Program-made: the position numbers and the translations under genes
Origin: Flavobacterium aquiphilum
GTDB lineage: Bacteria > Bacteroidota > Bacteroidia > Flavobacteriales > Flavobacteriaceae
DNA: 64,000 bases
Direction: 5' to 3'
Assembly: GCF_027111335.1 (NCBI RefSeq)
Contig: NZ_CP114288.1
Location: 248,001-312,000, forward strand
In this document: piece after piece, positions 10,640 through 18,537 of the stretch
Layout of the letters: the number at the start of each line of letters is the position of its first letter
Numbering within the stretch: the first letter of the stretch is position 1
The notes under the pieces: model-generated
Told to the model about the DNA's origin: nothing
What the model saw: the letters and a program-made list of their open reading frames with translations, nothing else
Database searches by the model: none

Positions 10640-13600
10640 CTATCTAAAAACTATTTCTTTAGTAATCCATTTACCATTTTTAAGTAAAACTTGTACAATT
10701 AAAAATTGCTCAATCGAAGCAAAATTAGAAATAACAAACTCACTACTGTTAATATCCTCTTTTTGATAAAGAAGGCTGGCTTTTAAATCATAAACCAACA
10801 CTTTATCAATTATTTGATCAAATGAATTGACTTTTATCTGTTTATCTTTTACAAAAACAAGCACCGAATTATCTACACTATCAGAAACAATTTTACTGGC
10901 GATTTTTGATGTATTATTAGCAATAAAACGTAATATAAAACGATTATTAAAAACTCCAGTGGCCGTAGAGAAAGTATAAGGTCCATTTTTAAGATTGGCA
11001 ATAGCACCAGTAACTTTGTCCTCAATAAATACATTTTGATCAGCCAAAATACCATCAGTTTTTCCAATACTGATGGTGAGAGAACCTTGAATTGTTGTTC
11101 TATAACCTAATGGAACTTGATCAGCTTCTGAAAAAGGTAAAGTACGGCCTTGAATAGCAAGATTACTACCACTGTTTATACTATAGAAATCAATATATGA
11201 ATTGCCATCCAAACTAATAGCATCATATAATTTATCTATTTCATTAGTAGCTCCTGTAATATATCCTACCAACAATTGTTTGAAGACTCCACCTGAATTG
11301 GCTAAGTTTAGCCAAATCCTATTTTCCTCAATTGCTGCCATTTTCTTGGTTTGGGACATCCTAAAAAACTGACTGTTTGATCCAGAAGTCAAAACATCAG
11401 CCGTATTACGCATACTATTATTAAACACAAAGTTACTGGCACTATTACTAACTACAAAAAAGGATTGTCCAGCGGCGATTTTACCATTAGGAATTGCCCC
11501 TCCCGTTGTTGCCGCCACCCCTCCGGTTAAATTGTAAGATGCATAATCATTTGAATCATAAACATAAAAAGAACCGCTTTGCGTAATTGCTGTATTATGT
11601 GTCCAAAAATATAATGCACCACCAATAAGACTTGCATTTTCAGTAATAAACAAATCTGCATCCATCCCAGATGGGTAAGGATTCCCTATCAGATTGTTTT
11701 TTCCAACTCCCTGCGTGGCAATTGTGATGGAACCATTATTTGGAACACCAATAAACTGAACAGGCTGGGCATATGTGGCCCCCGTCCAATTGTCATTTCC
11801 ATTTGGATAAATTGAATTAGGTTTTGGTACCCTGATAATATACCCTTTTCCAGGATCCATAGTTCCAACACCGTATGGATAAACTTGCCAACTACCATTT
11901 TCGTAACTAAAATATTTATCCCATAACGTATTGGGTGACAAATCATATAATTTTTGCCCTACCACCGGAGAAGACCAATAAGTATAATCGAAATTCTTCA
12001 TTGGAGCCGAAATACGTTTATAAATGATTTTACCCGTATTCACTGCCGCGTCATTTACCTGAATAAGACTTGCATTATTCTCGAAAGTTAAAGTCCCTGT
12101 ACCTAGCACATTCAATCCATTTTCAAGTTTTAGAACTGCATTTGCATTTGTTCCCCCAGGAACTCCAAAAACTACATTAACGCCGGAATTAATTTGACAG
12201 GAACAGGCATTTACTTGACTTGTTATTGTTGCATTTCCGGCAAAGACCGCCCTTTTATTGTCAGGCGCACCATTATCCCAAGTCACGCCATCAGTTGTTT
12301 TGGTAATAGGTAACGAAATAGTTATAACAGGAGAGTTGGGACTAATTCCACAAGTACTGCTTACAGATCTTGCCCTAACATAATATGTTATAGCGGAATC
12401 CAATCCGCTTACATCTAAAGAAGTAGCAGCCCCATCAACTAACAAGTTTTGATAACCACTCAAATAAGAGCCAAATGAAGAATCCGTAGATACATCAAAT
12501 CGATAACTGGATATGTTTGAAATTGCTGTCCAAATTTGCGTAGCCGTAGTTTGATTGCATAGTAAAGTAATATTATTCAACGTAGGGGCCACAGGTTGGG
12601 GATTTACAGTCATTGTAACAAAATTTGAAGTAGCAGGACTACCTGTTAAACAAGGACTTGCATTAGATGTCAACATACAAGATACCACATCACCATTGGC
12701 TAAACCAGCATTGGTATAGGTCGTTGAATTAGTTCCTACATTTGACCCATTCAATTTCCATTGATACGACGGATTTGTACCGCCATTGGTTGACGTAGCC
12801 GTAAAAGTCACCGAAGTTCCAGAACAAATTGCTCCAGCAGGTGATGCCCCGATACTTACACTAGCAGGCAAATTTGGATTGACTGTCACTACAACAGCTG
12901 ACGATGATGCACTCTGACACCCGTTGGAATCTACCTGTTTTACCGTGTAACTACCCGATGTTGTTGCACTTATACTTTGCGTAGTCTCATTACTCGGAGA
13001 CCAAAAATAGCCAGTTCCTGTACTCGATGATAAAACAACACTTCCTCCTGCGCAGAAAGTAGTAGGACCACCTATTGAGATTGTTGGAGTAGCAGGCAAC
13101 GAATTAACAACGACGGAAATTTCAGCAATCATTGGATTTGTTATACCCGAATTTTTAATTTTAACCTGATATGTACCAGTTGTTGTTGCAGTTGCAGTAA
13201 AACTATACGTTGGACTGGGAGAGAAAGGAGTCGCTGTTAGACCAGGTCCTGAAAAAGAATAAGTGAAAGTTCCTGAAGATGTTGGAGGCGGAGTTGCAGT
13301 AAGAATAATTTGACTTCCAACACAAACAGGACTATTCGAAGCCAAACTACCAGTTCCGCCATAATTCAACAAATCACTAAAACTTGTATCAGCACCTGAA
13401 CCCCCATTACAACTTGCTAGTAAATTTGTTCCTATATAAATCCGTTCAGATGCGTTACATGATCCTCCTATCAAGCTAGAACCTGATTCAAAAGTTATTG
13501 ATGAGCCTTCGGCTAAATACAAACGGTTATTCCCAGGCGAAAAATCAAAAGAACCTTTATTTTTTACTGTAACCTGAATCGCTCCCAAACAGGTAAGATC

Positions 13601-13846
13601 CAATGCTGCATCCATATAAATATTGGTAATTGAAGATCCGTTTCCAACCGTTAAAGTCCCATTGCATGAACTAAGTGGTGAAGTCCCACAGGTTAATGTA
13701 CTAGCATTTATATTTCCTGCTGGACTAGCAACAATAGAACATTGGGCAATTATACTTTGATTAAACCCAACAATAAACAATCCAATTAAAAGGATAATTG
13801 AATAAAATTTTTGCGAAACAAAATTTTGGGGTAATTTTCTTTTCAT
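10640..13846 (-). CDS. 1068-residue secreted surface protein with Ig-like repeats and type C T9SS sorting signal
   Basis: Signal peptide at residues 1 to about 35 with a long N-region and a hydrophobic core, cleaved before QCS. Its N-terminal domain ([22 protein letters not shown]) matches the gene ending at 4624. The middle has Ig-like domains (TFCAGGSVVLSSSTGTGYFW and similar). Residues of about 515-985 are the shared module ([30 protein letters not shown]). Residues of about 990-1068 are a type C T9SS signal (VFVKDKQIKVNSF, KVLVYDLKASL, GKWITKEIVF). Unlike the other two genes it lacks the Val-rich stalk. It is a likely T9SS-exported adhesin with unknown ligand, and the shortest of the three tandem paralogues. 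Confidence 0.88.
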   Translation of the reverse strand: MKRKLPQNFVSQKFYSIILLIGLFIVGFNQSIIAQCSIVASPAGNINASTLTCGTSPLSSCNGTLTVGNGSSITNIYMDAALDLTCLGAIQVTVKNKGSFDFSPGNNRLYLAEGSSITFESGSSLIGGSCNASERIYIGTNLLASCNGGSGADTSFSDLLNYGGTGSLASNSPVCVGSQIILTATPPPTSSGTFTYSFSGPGLTATPFSPSPTYSFTATATTTGTYQVKIKNSGITNPMIAEISVVVNSLPATPTISIGGPTTFCAGGSVVLSSSTGTGYFWSPSNETTQSISATTSGSYTVKQVDSNGCQSASSSAVVVTVNPNLPASVSIGASPAGAICSGTSVTFTATSTNGGTNPSYQWKLNGSNVGTNSTTYTNAGLANGDVVSCMLTSNASPCLTGSPATSNFVTMTVNPQPVAPTLNNITLLCNQTTATQIWTAISNISSYRFDVSTDSSFGSYLSGYQNLLVDGAATSLDVSGLDSAITYYVRARSVSSTCGISPNSPVITISLPITKTTDGVTWDNGAPDNKRAVFAGNATITSQVNACSCQINSGVNVVFGVPGGTNANAVLKLENGLNVLGTGTLTFENNASLIQVNDAAVNTGKIIYKRISAPMKNFDYTYWSSPVVGQKLYDLSPNTLWDKYFSYENGSWQVYPYGVGTMDPGKGYIIRVPKPNSIYPNGNDNWTGATYAQPVQFIGVPNNGSITIATQGVGKNNLIGNPYPSGMDADLFITENASLIGGALYFWTHNTAITQSGSFYVYDSNDYASYNLTGGVAATTGGAIPNGKIAAGQSFFVVSNSASNFVFNNSMRNTADVLTSGSNSQFFRMSQTKKMAAIEENRIWLNLANSGGVFKQLLVGYITGATNEIDKLYDAISLDGNSYIDFYSINSGSNLAIQGRTLPFSEADQVPLGYRTTIQGSLTISIGKTDGILADQNVFIEDKVTGAIANLKNGPYTFSTATGVFNNRFILRFIANNTSKIASKIVSDSVDNSVLVFVKDKQIKVNSFDQIIDKVLVYDLKASLLYQKEDINSSEFVISNFASIEQFLIVQVLLKNGKWITKEIVFR

Positions 13847-14178
13847 GACTAATCGTTTTTATATTCAACAAATCATCTTAAATCACATTTTAAACCAAAT
13901 AAAAAACCTGAAGTACAGTTAGTTATACTTATAAATTTAAGAAACATAAATTACTTTGATTTGCAAATACCTTTCTTTTCGATCAAACACTATTTTACTC
14001 GCCTAATAACACTAAATGAAAAAAATCGAACAAGAGTTTATTGCTTTTTGAATAAACAGCCGTATCAAATTTGTAATAAAATATCTATTTATTAATTGTG
14101 CAACATCTTTTAAAAATAATACCCCTGATGCAAGCAAAAAAAGTTATTTTTGAATCAAAGAAGCAACACTATAAACAC
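13847..14178. other. Divergent intergenic region between the surface-protein cluster and recX
   Basis: AT-rich, with no gene. Between 13911 and 13930 there is a loose AAGTA/TACTT inverted repeat upstream of the minus-strand gene. On the plus side TATTTTTG at 14145-14152 fits the Bacteroidota -7 element TAnnTTTG and lies 26 bases before the recX start chosen here. I saw no matching TTG at -33. Confidence 0.45.
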
Positions 14179-14655
14179 ATGAAAGAAATCTATTCCCTCA
14201 AAGAAGCCATCCAAAAAATTGAGCATTATTGTGCCTATCAGGAACGTTGTCATGAGGAAGTGGTATCCAAACTATGGGATATGAAGTTGAATCAAAATGA
14301 AATAGATGAAGTGATCGTGCATCTTATCGAGCATAATTTTCTCAACGAAGCACGATTCGCCTGTAGCTTTGCCCGTGGAAAACATCGCATCAAACATTGG
14401 GGTAAAATCAGAATCACCAACGAATTGAAAATGCGAAAAATAAATCAAACCCTGATTAACCTCGCCCTAAAAGAAATTGATCCGGAGGAATATATCATCA
14501 CATTTGAGGAATTGGCCGAAAAAAATTGGAATTCCATCATTGAAAATAATACGCTCAAAAAAAGGAAGAAATTCTGCGACTATATGTTACGTCGCGGGTT
14601 TGAAAGTAACTTGATTTACGATAAAGTAAAGGAGCTAGAAGGCAACGATCAGTAA
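14179..14655 (+). CDS. recX: Regulatory protein RecX
   Basis: 158 residues, all-helical, with the RecX pattern: an N-terminal YCAYQERCHEEV segment, LIEHNFLNEARFACSFARGK (RecX core with the conserved Phe-Asp/Glu-Arg region), then KWGKIRI-like and RRGF repeats. RecX binds RecA filaments and limits recombinase activity. An open frame extends upstream to a GTG at 14098 and an in-frame ATG at 14128. I chose 14179 because family members begin close to this Lys-Glu-x-Tyr-Ser start and because the only good -7 element (14145-14152) would be inside the longer versions. It stands alone, transcribed away from the adhesins and towards the convergent biotin operon. Confidence 0.85.
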   Translation: MKEIYSLKEAIQKIEHYCAYQERCHEEVVSKLWDMKLNQNEIDEVIVHLIEHNFLNEARFACSFARGKHRIKHWGKIRITNELKMRKINQTLINLALKEIDPEEYIITFEELAEKNWNSIIENNTLKKRKKFCDYMLRRGFESNLIYDKVKELEGNDQ

Positions 14656-14694
14656 GCCGTTTAAGTGTTCAGTTTTTAGGTAATACGTGGAAGA

Positions 14695-15849
14695 TCATAA
14701 ACTCAAAAGCACACTCACCGCATTGCCCCCAAAACCTACAGCATTCACCAAAACTTTTTTTATAGGCTTCGTCTGTTTTTGCGCTTCCGCAAAAGGGACT
14801 CCGATGAACTGATTGTGTTGCATCATCAAAATAGCCATTTCCATACTCAAAATCCCCGAAGCACCAAAAGTGTGTCCGATTTTCCATTTATTGGTTGTCA
14901 AAAGGGGAAGATTTTTTCCGAAGATTTTTTCGATTGCTTTATACTCTGTCAAATCTCCTTTTATGGTTCCGGGAGCATGCATTACAATGGCATTCACTTC
15001 AGAAATATCGATGTTTTTCAAAGCCATTTTCATCGATTTCTGAAAACAAACTGCTTCGGCCGATATCGAAATGTTGTGTTCCAAAATTTCAGTCGCATAA
15101 CCAATGCCTTCAATAAAAGCAATGGCATTTTCTTTTTTACCGATTTCGAGACAGCACGCTCCTGCACCTTCTCCCAAAATCATGGTATTTTGTTTTTTGT
15201 CCAAATCAAAAGCTCTATTTGAATATTTTTCCTCGCTTTTGGAATAAATTTTCAAGGATCGCATCTGACCAATGGTAAAATCAGTCAAGGGAGCTTCACT
15301 CCCTCCGACCAAAAATTTATCGGCCATTCCGGCTTTTAACCAAGCCACACCATTTAATACCGCATGCAAAGCCGTAGAACAGGTGATGGAATGCGAAATC
15401 TCGGGGCCTGTACTTTGTAAATCATGAGCCACCCAAGAGGAAATATTTCCCAAAGTTGTTGTTGGCGAAGCCAAAGTCTGTGCTTTTCCGGTTTCCAAAT
15501 ACTCCTGAAAATGTTTCTCAAACAAATCAGTTGCCCCTCGGGAAGAACCAATATTGATACCAAATTCTGTTTCTTCTTTCCAACCTGCTTTTTCAATTGC
15601 TTTGCGGGAAGCCACCATCGCAAACAATACAGACTGATCCAAAGATTTGTATTTTATATCCGATTCTTTCAGTGTTTGAACTTCAGCCAAAGAATCATCA
15701 TCAAGGGCAGCTACAGCCGTGTTTTGATGATCCAAAAATTGTGTTGAAAAACAAGGATTTTCCGAAAGATAATTTTGCCAAATCGTTTCGGATGAATTTC
15801 CTAAAGACGAAATAGATGCTATGGCTGTTATGGAGATAGTTTGTGACAA
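14695..15849 (-). CDS. Beta-ketoacyl synthase homologue at the end of the biotin operon
   Basis: 384 residues, thiolase-fold KAS family. The Cys-His-His triad is visible: Cys157 in SITCSTALHA, His291 in MHAPGT and His326 in KIGHTFGASG, so it should be catalytically competent. Elongating KAS I/II enzymes are usually about 410 residues; this one is slightly short, with a compact N-terminus. It lies 129 bases after bioA on the same strand and is the last gene of the bio cluster. The placement suggests a role in making the pimeloyl chain, since no bioC, bioH or bioG is visible here. That is inference; a role in other fatty-acid or polyketide synthesis is possible. Confidence 0.8.
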   Translation of the reverse strand: MSQTISITAIASISSLGNSSETIWQNYLSENPCFSTQFLDHQNTAVAALDDDSLAEVQTLKESDIKYKSLDQSVLFAMVASRKAIEKAGWKEETEFGINIGSSRGATDLFEKHFQEYLETGKAQTLASPTTTLGNISSWVAHDLQSTGPEISHSITCSTALHAVLNGVAWLKAGMADKFLVGGSEAPLTDFTIGQMRSLKIYSKSEEKYSNRAFDLDKKQNTMILGEGAGACCLEIGKKENAIAFIEGIGYATEILEHNISISAEAVCFQKSMKMALKNIDISEVNAIVMHAPGTIKGDLTEYKAIEKIFGKNLPLLTTNKWKIGHTFGASGILSMEMAILMMQHNQFIGVPFAEAQKQTKPIKKVLVNAVGFGGNAVSVLLSL

Positions 15850-15900
15850 ACCTTTTTATTTTATTTCACGAAAATTCATAAAGTAATTTCACAGAGATTC

Positions 15901-15958
15901 GCAAAGATTTTGAAAAAATATCTTAGCGTTTCTTTGTGTTTACTTTTTGAATCTTTGC
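15901..15958. repeat. Inverted repeat GCAAAGATT/AATCTTTGC in the bioA-KAS gap
   Basis: GCAAAGATT at 15901-15909 and AATCTTTGC at 15950-15958, with further A/T pairing inside. Similar CGCAAAG/CTTTGCG words occur in other gaps of the window (40.8 kb, 55.1 kb). This looks like a non-coding intergenic repeat rather than a terminator, because no T run follows. Confidence 0.5.
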
Positions 15959-15978
15959 ATAATTATTTCGATGCAAAT

Positions 15979-17250
15979 TTAAACTATTTCCAATGCCTTT
16001 TCCACCACTTCATACACTTTTTGCAATTGTGCATCGCTAATGACATAAGGTGGCAAAATATACACAATATTCCCCACAGGTCTGAGAATTATGCCGTTTT
16101 CAATAAAAAAATCATAAAGTCTATTACGTAATGTTCCGTAATAACTCGCCGAACTTTCTGTTTTTATTTCCAATGCAAAAATAACGCCCAGCACTCTTGT
16201 CGTTGTAACCATTGGATGGTTTTCTAGCTTTCTTTTGAATTCCAGATGACTTTTATTGATTAGGACTAAATTTTGCTGCATTTCCTTTGTTTCCAACAAA
16301 TCCAAACTAGCCAATGCAGCAGCACAACCCGTAGGATTTGCCGTAAATGTATGACCATGGAATAACGCTTTATTGATATCCTCGTCATAAAAAGCGTCAA
16401 AAAGATCTTGAGTGAAAGTCGTAATCGCCATCGGAATGGTTCCGCCCGTCAAAGCTTTGGACAAACACATCATGTCCGGTTGTTGTGTCAAATAATCACA
16501 AGCAAACGTTTTTCCGGTTTTACCGAAACCTGTCATCACCTCGTCGGCAATGGTAAGCACATTATTCTCCCGACAAATTTGAATCAACTCGTCCAATGCT
16601 TCAGACTCATACATCACCATTCCTGCAGCACCCTGAACCAATGGCTCAAAGATAAATCCAGCGCAATTATGGTTTTGGATAACATTTCGCAAAGCATCAA
16701 AACTTTCCTGTTCCTGACCTTTCACCGGAACCGGAATCCGAACCACATCAATAAACATTCCTTGAAAAGCCTGTGTGTAAAACGAAATTCCACTTGCGGC
16801 CATTGCGGCAAAAGTATCGCCATGAAAGGCATTTTCAAAAGCTATAATTGTTGTTCTCTTTTCGCCTTTATTGTAAAAATACTGCAAAGCCACTTTAATT
16901 GCCACTTCAACCGAGGTCGAACCGTTATCCGAAAAGAAAATTTTCTTTTGATTGTTTGGCAAAATAGCCAAAAGCCTTTCTGCCAAAATAACGGCGGGTT
17001 CATGGGTAAATCCTCCAAACAAAACGTGTTCCAAAGTGGTCAACTGCCTGTAAATCGCATCGGCAATAAACCTGTTGGAATGTCCGAACGGGTTGACCCA
17101 CCAAGAAGCAATTGCGTCAACATATACTTTGCTGTTTTCGTCCCATAACAAAGCACCTTCACCTTTAGTAATTGCGATAGGAAGTGCCGCTGTCTTGTGC
17201 TGGGTATAAGGATGCCAAAGATGTTGGCTGTCTCTTTCTATTAAACTCAT
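15979..17250 (-). CDS. bioA: Adenosylmethionine-8-amino-7-oxononanoate aminotransferase
   Basis: 423 residues, class III PLP aminotransferase. It converts 8-amino-7-oxononanoate (KAPA) to 7,8-diaminononanoate (DAPA) with S-adenosylmethionine as amino donor. Visible motifs are HLWHPYTQ (typical BioA start region), SDNGSTSVEVAIK, AFHGDT, Asp236 in IADEVMTGFGKTG and the PLP lysine Lys265 in CLSKALTGG. An upstream in-frame ATG at 17289 would add 13 hydrophobic residues. I prefer the start at 17250 because BioA proteins begin near this LIERDSQHLWHPYT segment. It follows bioD after a 122-base gap filled by an inverted repeat. Confidence 0.95.
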   Translation of the reverse strand: MSLIERDSQHLWHPYTQHKTAALPIAITKGEGALLWDENSKVYVDAIASWWVNPFGHSNRFIADAIYRQLTTLEHVLFGGFTHEPAVILAERLLAILPNNQKKIFFSDNGSTSVEVAIKVALQYFYNKGEKRTTIIAFENAFHGDTFAAMAASGISFYTQAFQGMFIDVVRIPVPVKGQEQESFDALRNVIQNHNCAGFIFEPLVQGAAGMVMYESEALDELIQICRENNVLTIADEVMTGFGKTGKTFACDYLTQQPDMMCLSKALTGGTIPMAITTFTQDLFDAFYDEDINKALFHGHTFTANPTGCAAALASLDLLETKEMQQNLVLINKSHLEFKRKLENHPMVTTTRVLGVIFALEIKTESSASYYGTLRNRLYDFFIENGIILRPVGNIVYILPPYVISDAQLQKVYEVVEKALEIV

Positions 17251-17256
17251 TAGATT

Positions 17257-17346
17257 TAGAAAATTGAATATAGAGAATAGAAAAAACACTAAACCCTACA
17301 GTTTTCTGCAAAGATAAAAAGTCTATTCTCTATATTCTATTTTCTA
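17257..17346. repeat. 25-bp inverted repeat built of TCTATTT-like heptamers, between bioD and bioA
   Basis: The arm at 17257-17281 pairs with 17322-17346 with one mismatch over 25 bases, around a 40-base loop. The right arm and the sequence after it (to about 17375) run as heptamers of the type TCTATAT, TCTATTT, TCTATAC, TCTTTAT. The hairpin would form in the bio mRNA just before bioA. No T run makes it a classical terminator. Confidence 0.75.
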
Positions 17347-17372
17347 TACTCTTTATTCTTGGCTCTATTTTC

Positions 17373-17990
17373 TTATAATTTCAAAAGTTCCTCCCGAAAC
17401 CTATCAGCATACTCCTTAATTACATTTTGATCAAAATAAGGCTCCTGCTCGATTCGACCGATACATTTAAGACCCGTTTTACTCAAAATAATAGATTCCG
17501 TAGATTGATTTTCATCACCCGAAAAAATAATTCCTCCAATCGCTATTTTACGATTAAGCAATGATTCCACTGTTAGCAGAGTATGATTGATGCTTCCCAG
17601 ATAATGTCTTGAAACCACTATCACTTTATAATCAGACTGAATCAAATCAATAACACATTCAGCATCGTTCAACGGAACAAAAACACCTCCAGCACCTTCT
17701 ATAACCAAATGGTTATCAGTTTTTGGTTCTTTTATCTGATCCAAATCGATTATAATACCGTCCAATTCAGCGGCAAGATGAGGGCTTGCAGGTGTGTTTA
17801 ATGCATACGCATTTGCATGGAATTTTGATTTGATATTAGAAACATAAGCTTTGACCTTATGACTATCAGAATTGTCCAAATCGCCTGCTTGAATTGGTTT
17901 CCAATAATCAGCTTCGAGAGCTTCGACAATAATAGCTGAGGCAACAGTCTTGCCTACATCTGTAGATATTCCTGTGATGAATAGTTTCAT
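17373..17990 (-). CDS. bioD: Dethiobiotin synthetase
   Basis: 205 residues, P-loop NTPase of the ParA/BioD type. It closes the ureido ring of dethiobiotin from 7,8-diaminononanoate, CO2 and ATP. The phosphate loop GISTDVGKT lies at residues 7-15 and the second conserved motif is VIEGAGGVFVPL. The length is at the lower end for the family, but both active-site motifs are intact. It lies downstream of the GxxExxY cassette; its start codon is only 7 bases from that cassette's left repeat. Confidence 0.93.
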   Translation of the reverse strand: MKLFITGISTDVGKTVASAIIVEALEADYWKPIQAGDLDNSDSHKVKAYVSNIKSKFHANAYALNTPASPHLAAELDGIIIDLDQIKEPKTDNHLVIEGAGGVFVPLNDAECVIDLIQSDYKVIVVSRHYLGSINHTLLTVESLLNRKIAIGGIIFSGDENQSTESIILSKTGLKCIGRIEQEPYFDQNVIKEYADRFREELLKL

Positions 17991-17997
17991 GTTTTTT

Positions 17998-18034
17998 TAG
18001 CCACGGATAATACGGATTGAGCGGATTATCACTG
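17998..18034. repeat. Left inverted repeat of the GxxExxY cassette
   Basis: Starts TAGCC and contains CGGAT, ACGGATT and CGGATTA blocks. It aligns with the reverse complement of 18500-18537, so the two form imperfect terminal inverted repeats around the small gene at 18044-18427. Confidence 0.75.
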
Positions 18035-18043
18035 ATTTTAATT

Positions 18044-18427
18044 TTACTTTTTATCGTTTGTATATACTATACGTTTGAATTCGGGTTCTTCTCCAAAATT
18101 CAATACTAAACCTATTTCTATTTTAGTAGCTTTCAGATAATTCATTGTTTGAGCCACATGAGCATTCATTAGTAATTCACAAGCTTTCAACTCAACTATT
18201 ACTTTATCTTCAATCAATAAATCTGCAAAATATTCGCCAACTAATTGGTTCTTAAAATAAACTTTGATTTGTTTTTGCGCTTCAACTTTAAGTCCCTTTG
18301 ATTTCAACTCAAAATACATCGCATTTTGATACACTTTTTCAAGAAATCCATATCCCAATTGATTGTAAACAGCATAATATGCTTTTAATATTGAATCGGA
18401 AATTTCTTTATAAAGTATATCTTTCAT
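18044..18427 (-). CDS. GxxExxY family protein
   Basis: 127 residues. The family-defining motif is GFLEKVY near residue 28, followed by the conserved core (GLKVEAQKQIKVYFKNQLVG, DLLIEDKVIVELKACE, VAQTMNYLKAT, GLVLNFG). The pattern with E, D, ELK and Q resembles the PD-(D/E)XK nuclease fold, so nucleic-acid cleavage or binding is possible, but no activity is established to my knowledge. It sits inside the biotin operon between bioF and bioD, in the same direction, and is bounded by inverted repeats. Nothing links it to biotin synthesis, so it is probably a passenger. Confidence 0.88.
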   Translation of the reverse strand: MKDILYKEISDSILKAYYAVYNQLGYGFLEKVYQNAMYFELKSKGLKVEAQKQIKVYFKNQLVGEYFADLLIEDKVIVELKACELLMNAHVAQTMNYLKATKIEIGLVLNFGEEPEFKRIVYTNDKK

Positions 18428-18499
18428 AAAAAATTTGCTTTATCATTTAAAATTAAGTCATTTGCACCCTGACTTTTACTAAGTAAATTTAAAAACAAT

Positions 18500-18537
18500 C
18501 GGCGTTAATCCGTTTAATCCGTGTCATCCGCGGGCTA
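18500..18537. repeat. Right inverted repeat of the GxxExxY cassette, overlapping the bioF stop
   Basis: Reverse complement begins TAGCCCGCGGAT and continues with ACGGATT and CGGATTAA blocks. Its terminal TAG (18535-18537 read on the minus strand) is the stop codon of bioF. Confidence 0.75.

Noticed and set aside
1..13846. CRISPR array or phage tail-fibre locus
   Set aside because: The repeats are coding, of 102 and 285 bases, without spacers. The proteins carry signal peptides, and the two complete ones end in T9SS signals.
14098..14178. Longer recX start (GTG at 14098 or ATG at 14128)
   Set aside because: RecX proteins begin near the ATG at 14179, and the only good -7 element lies within the longer forms. 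Not fully excluded.
16408..17148. Plus-strand open frame of 246 codons over bioA
   Set aside because: Composition is unlike a real protein, and it lies entirely antisense to a well-supported bioA.
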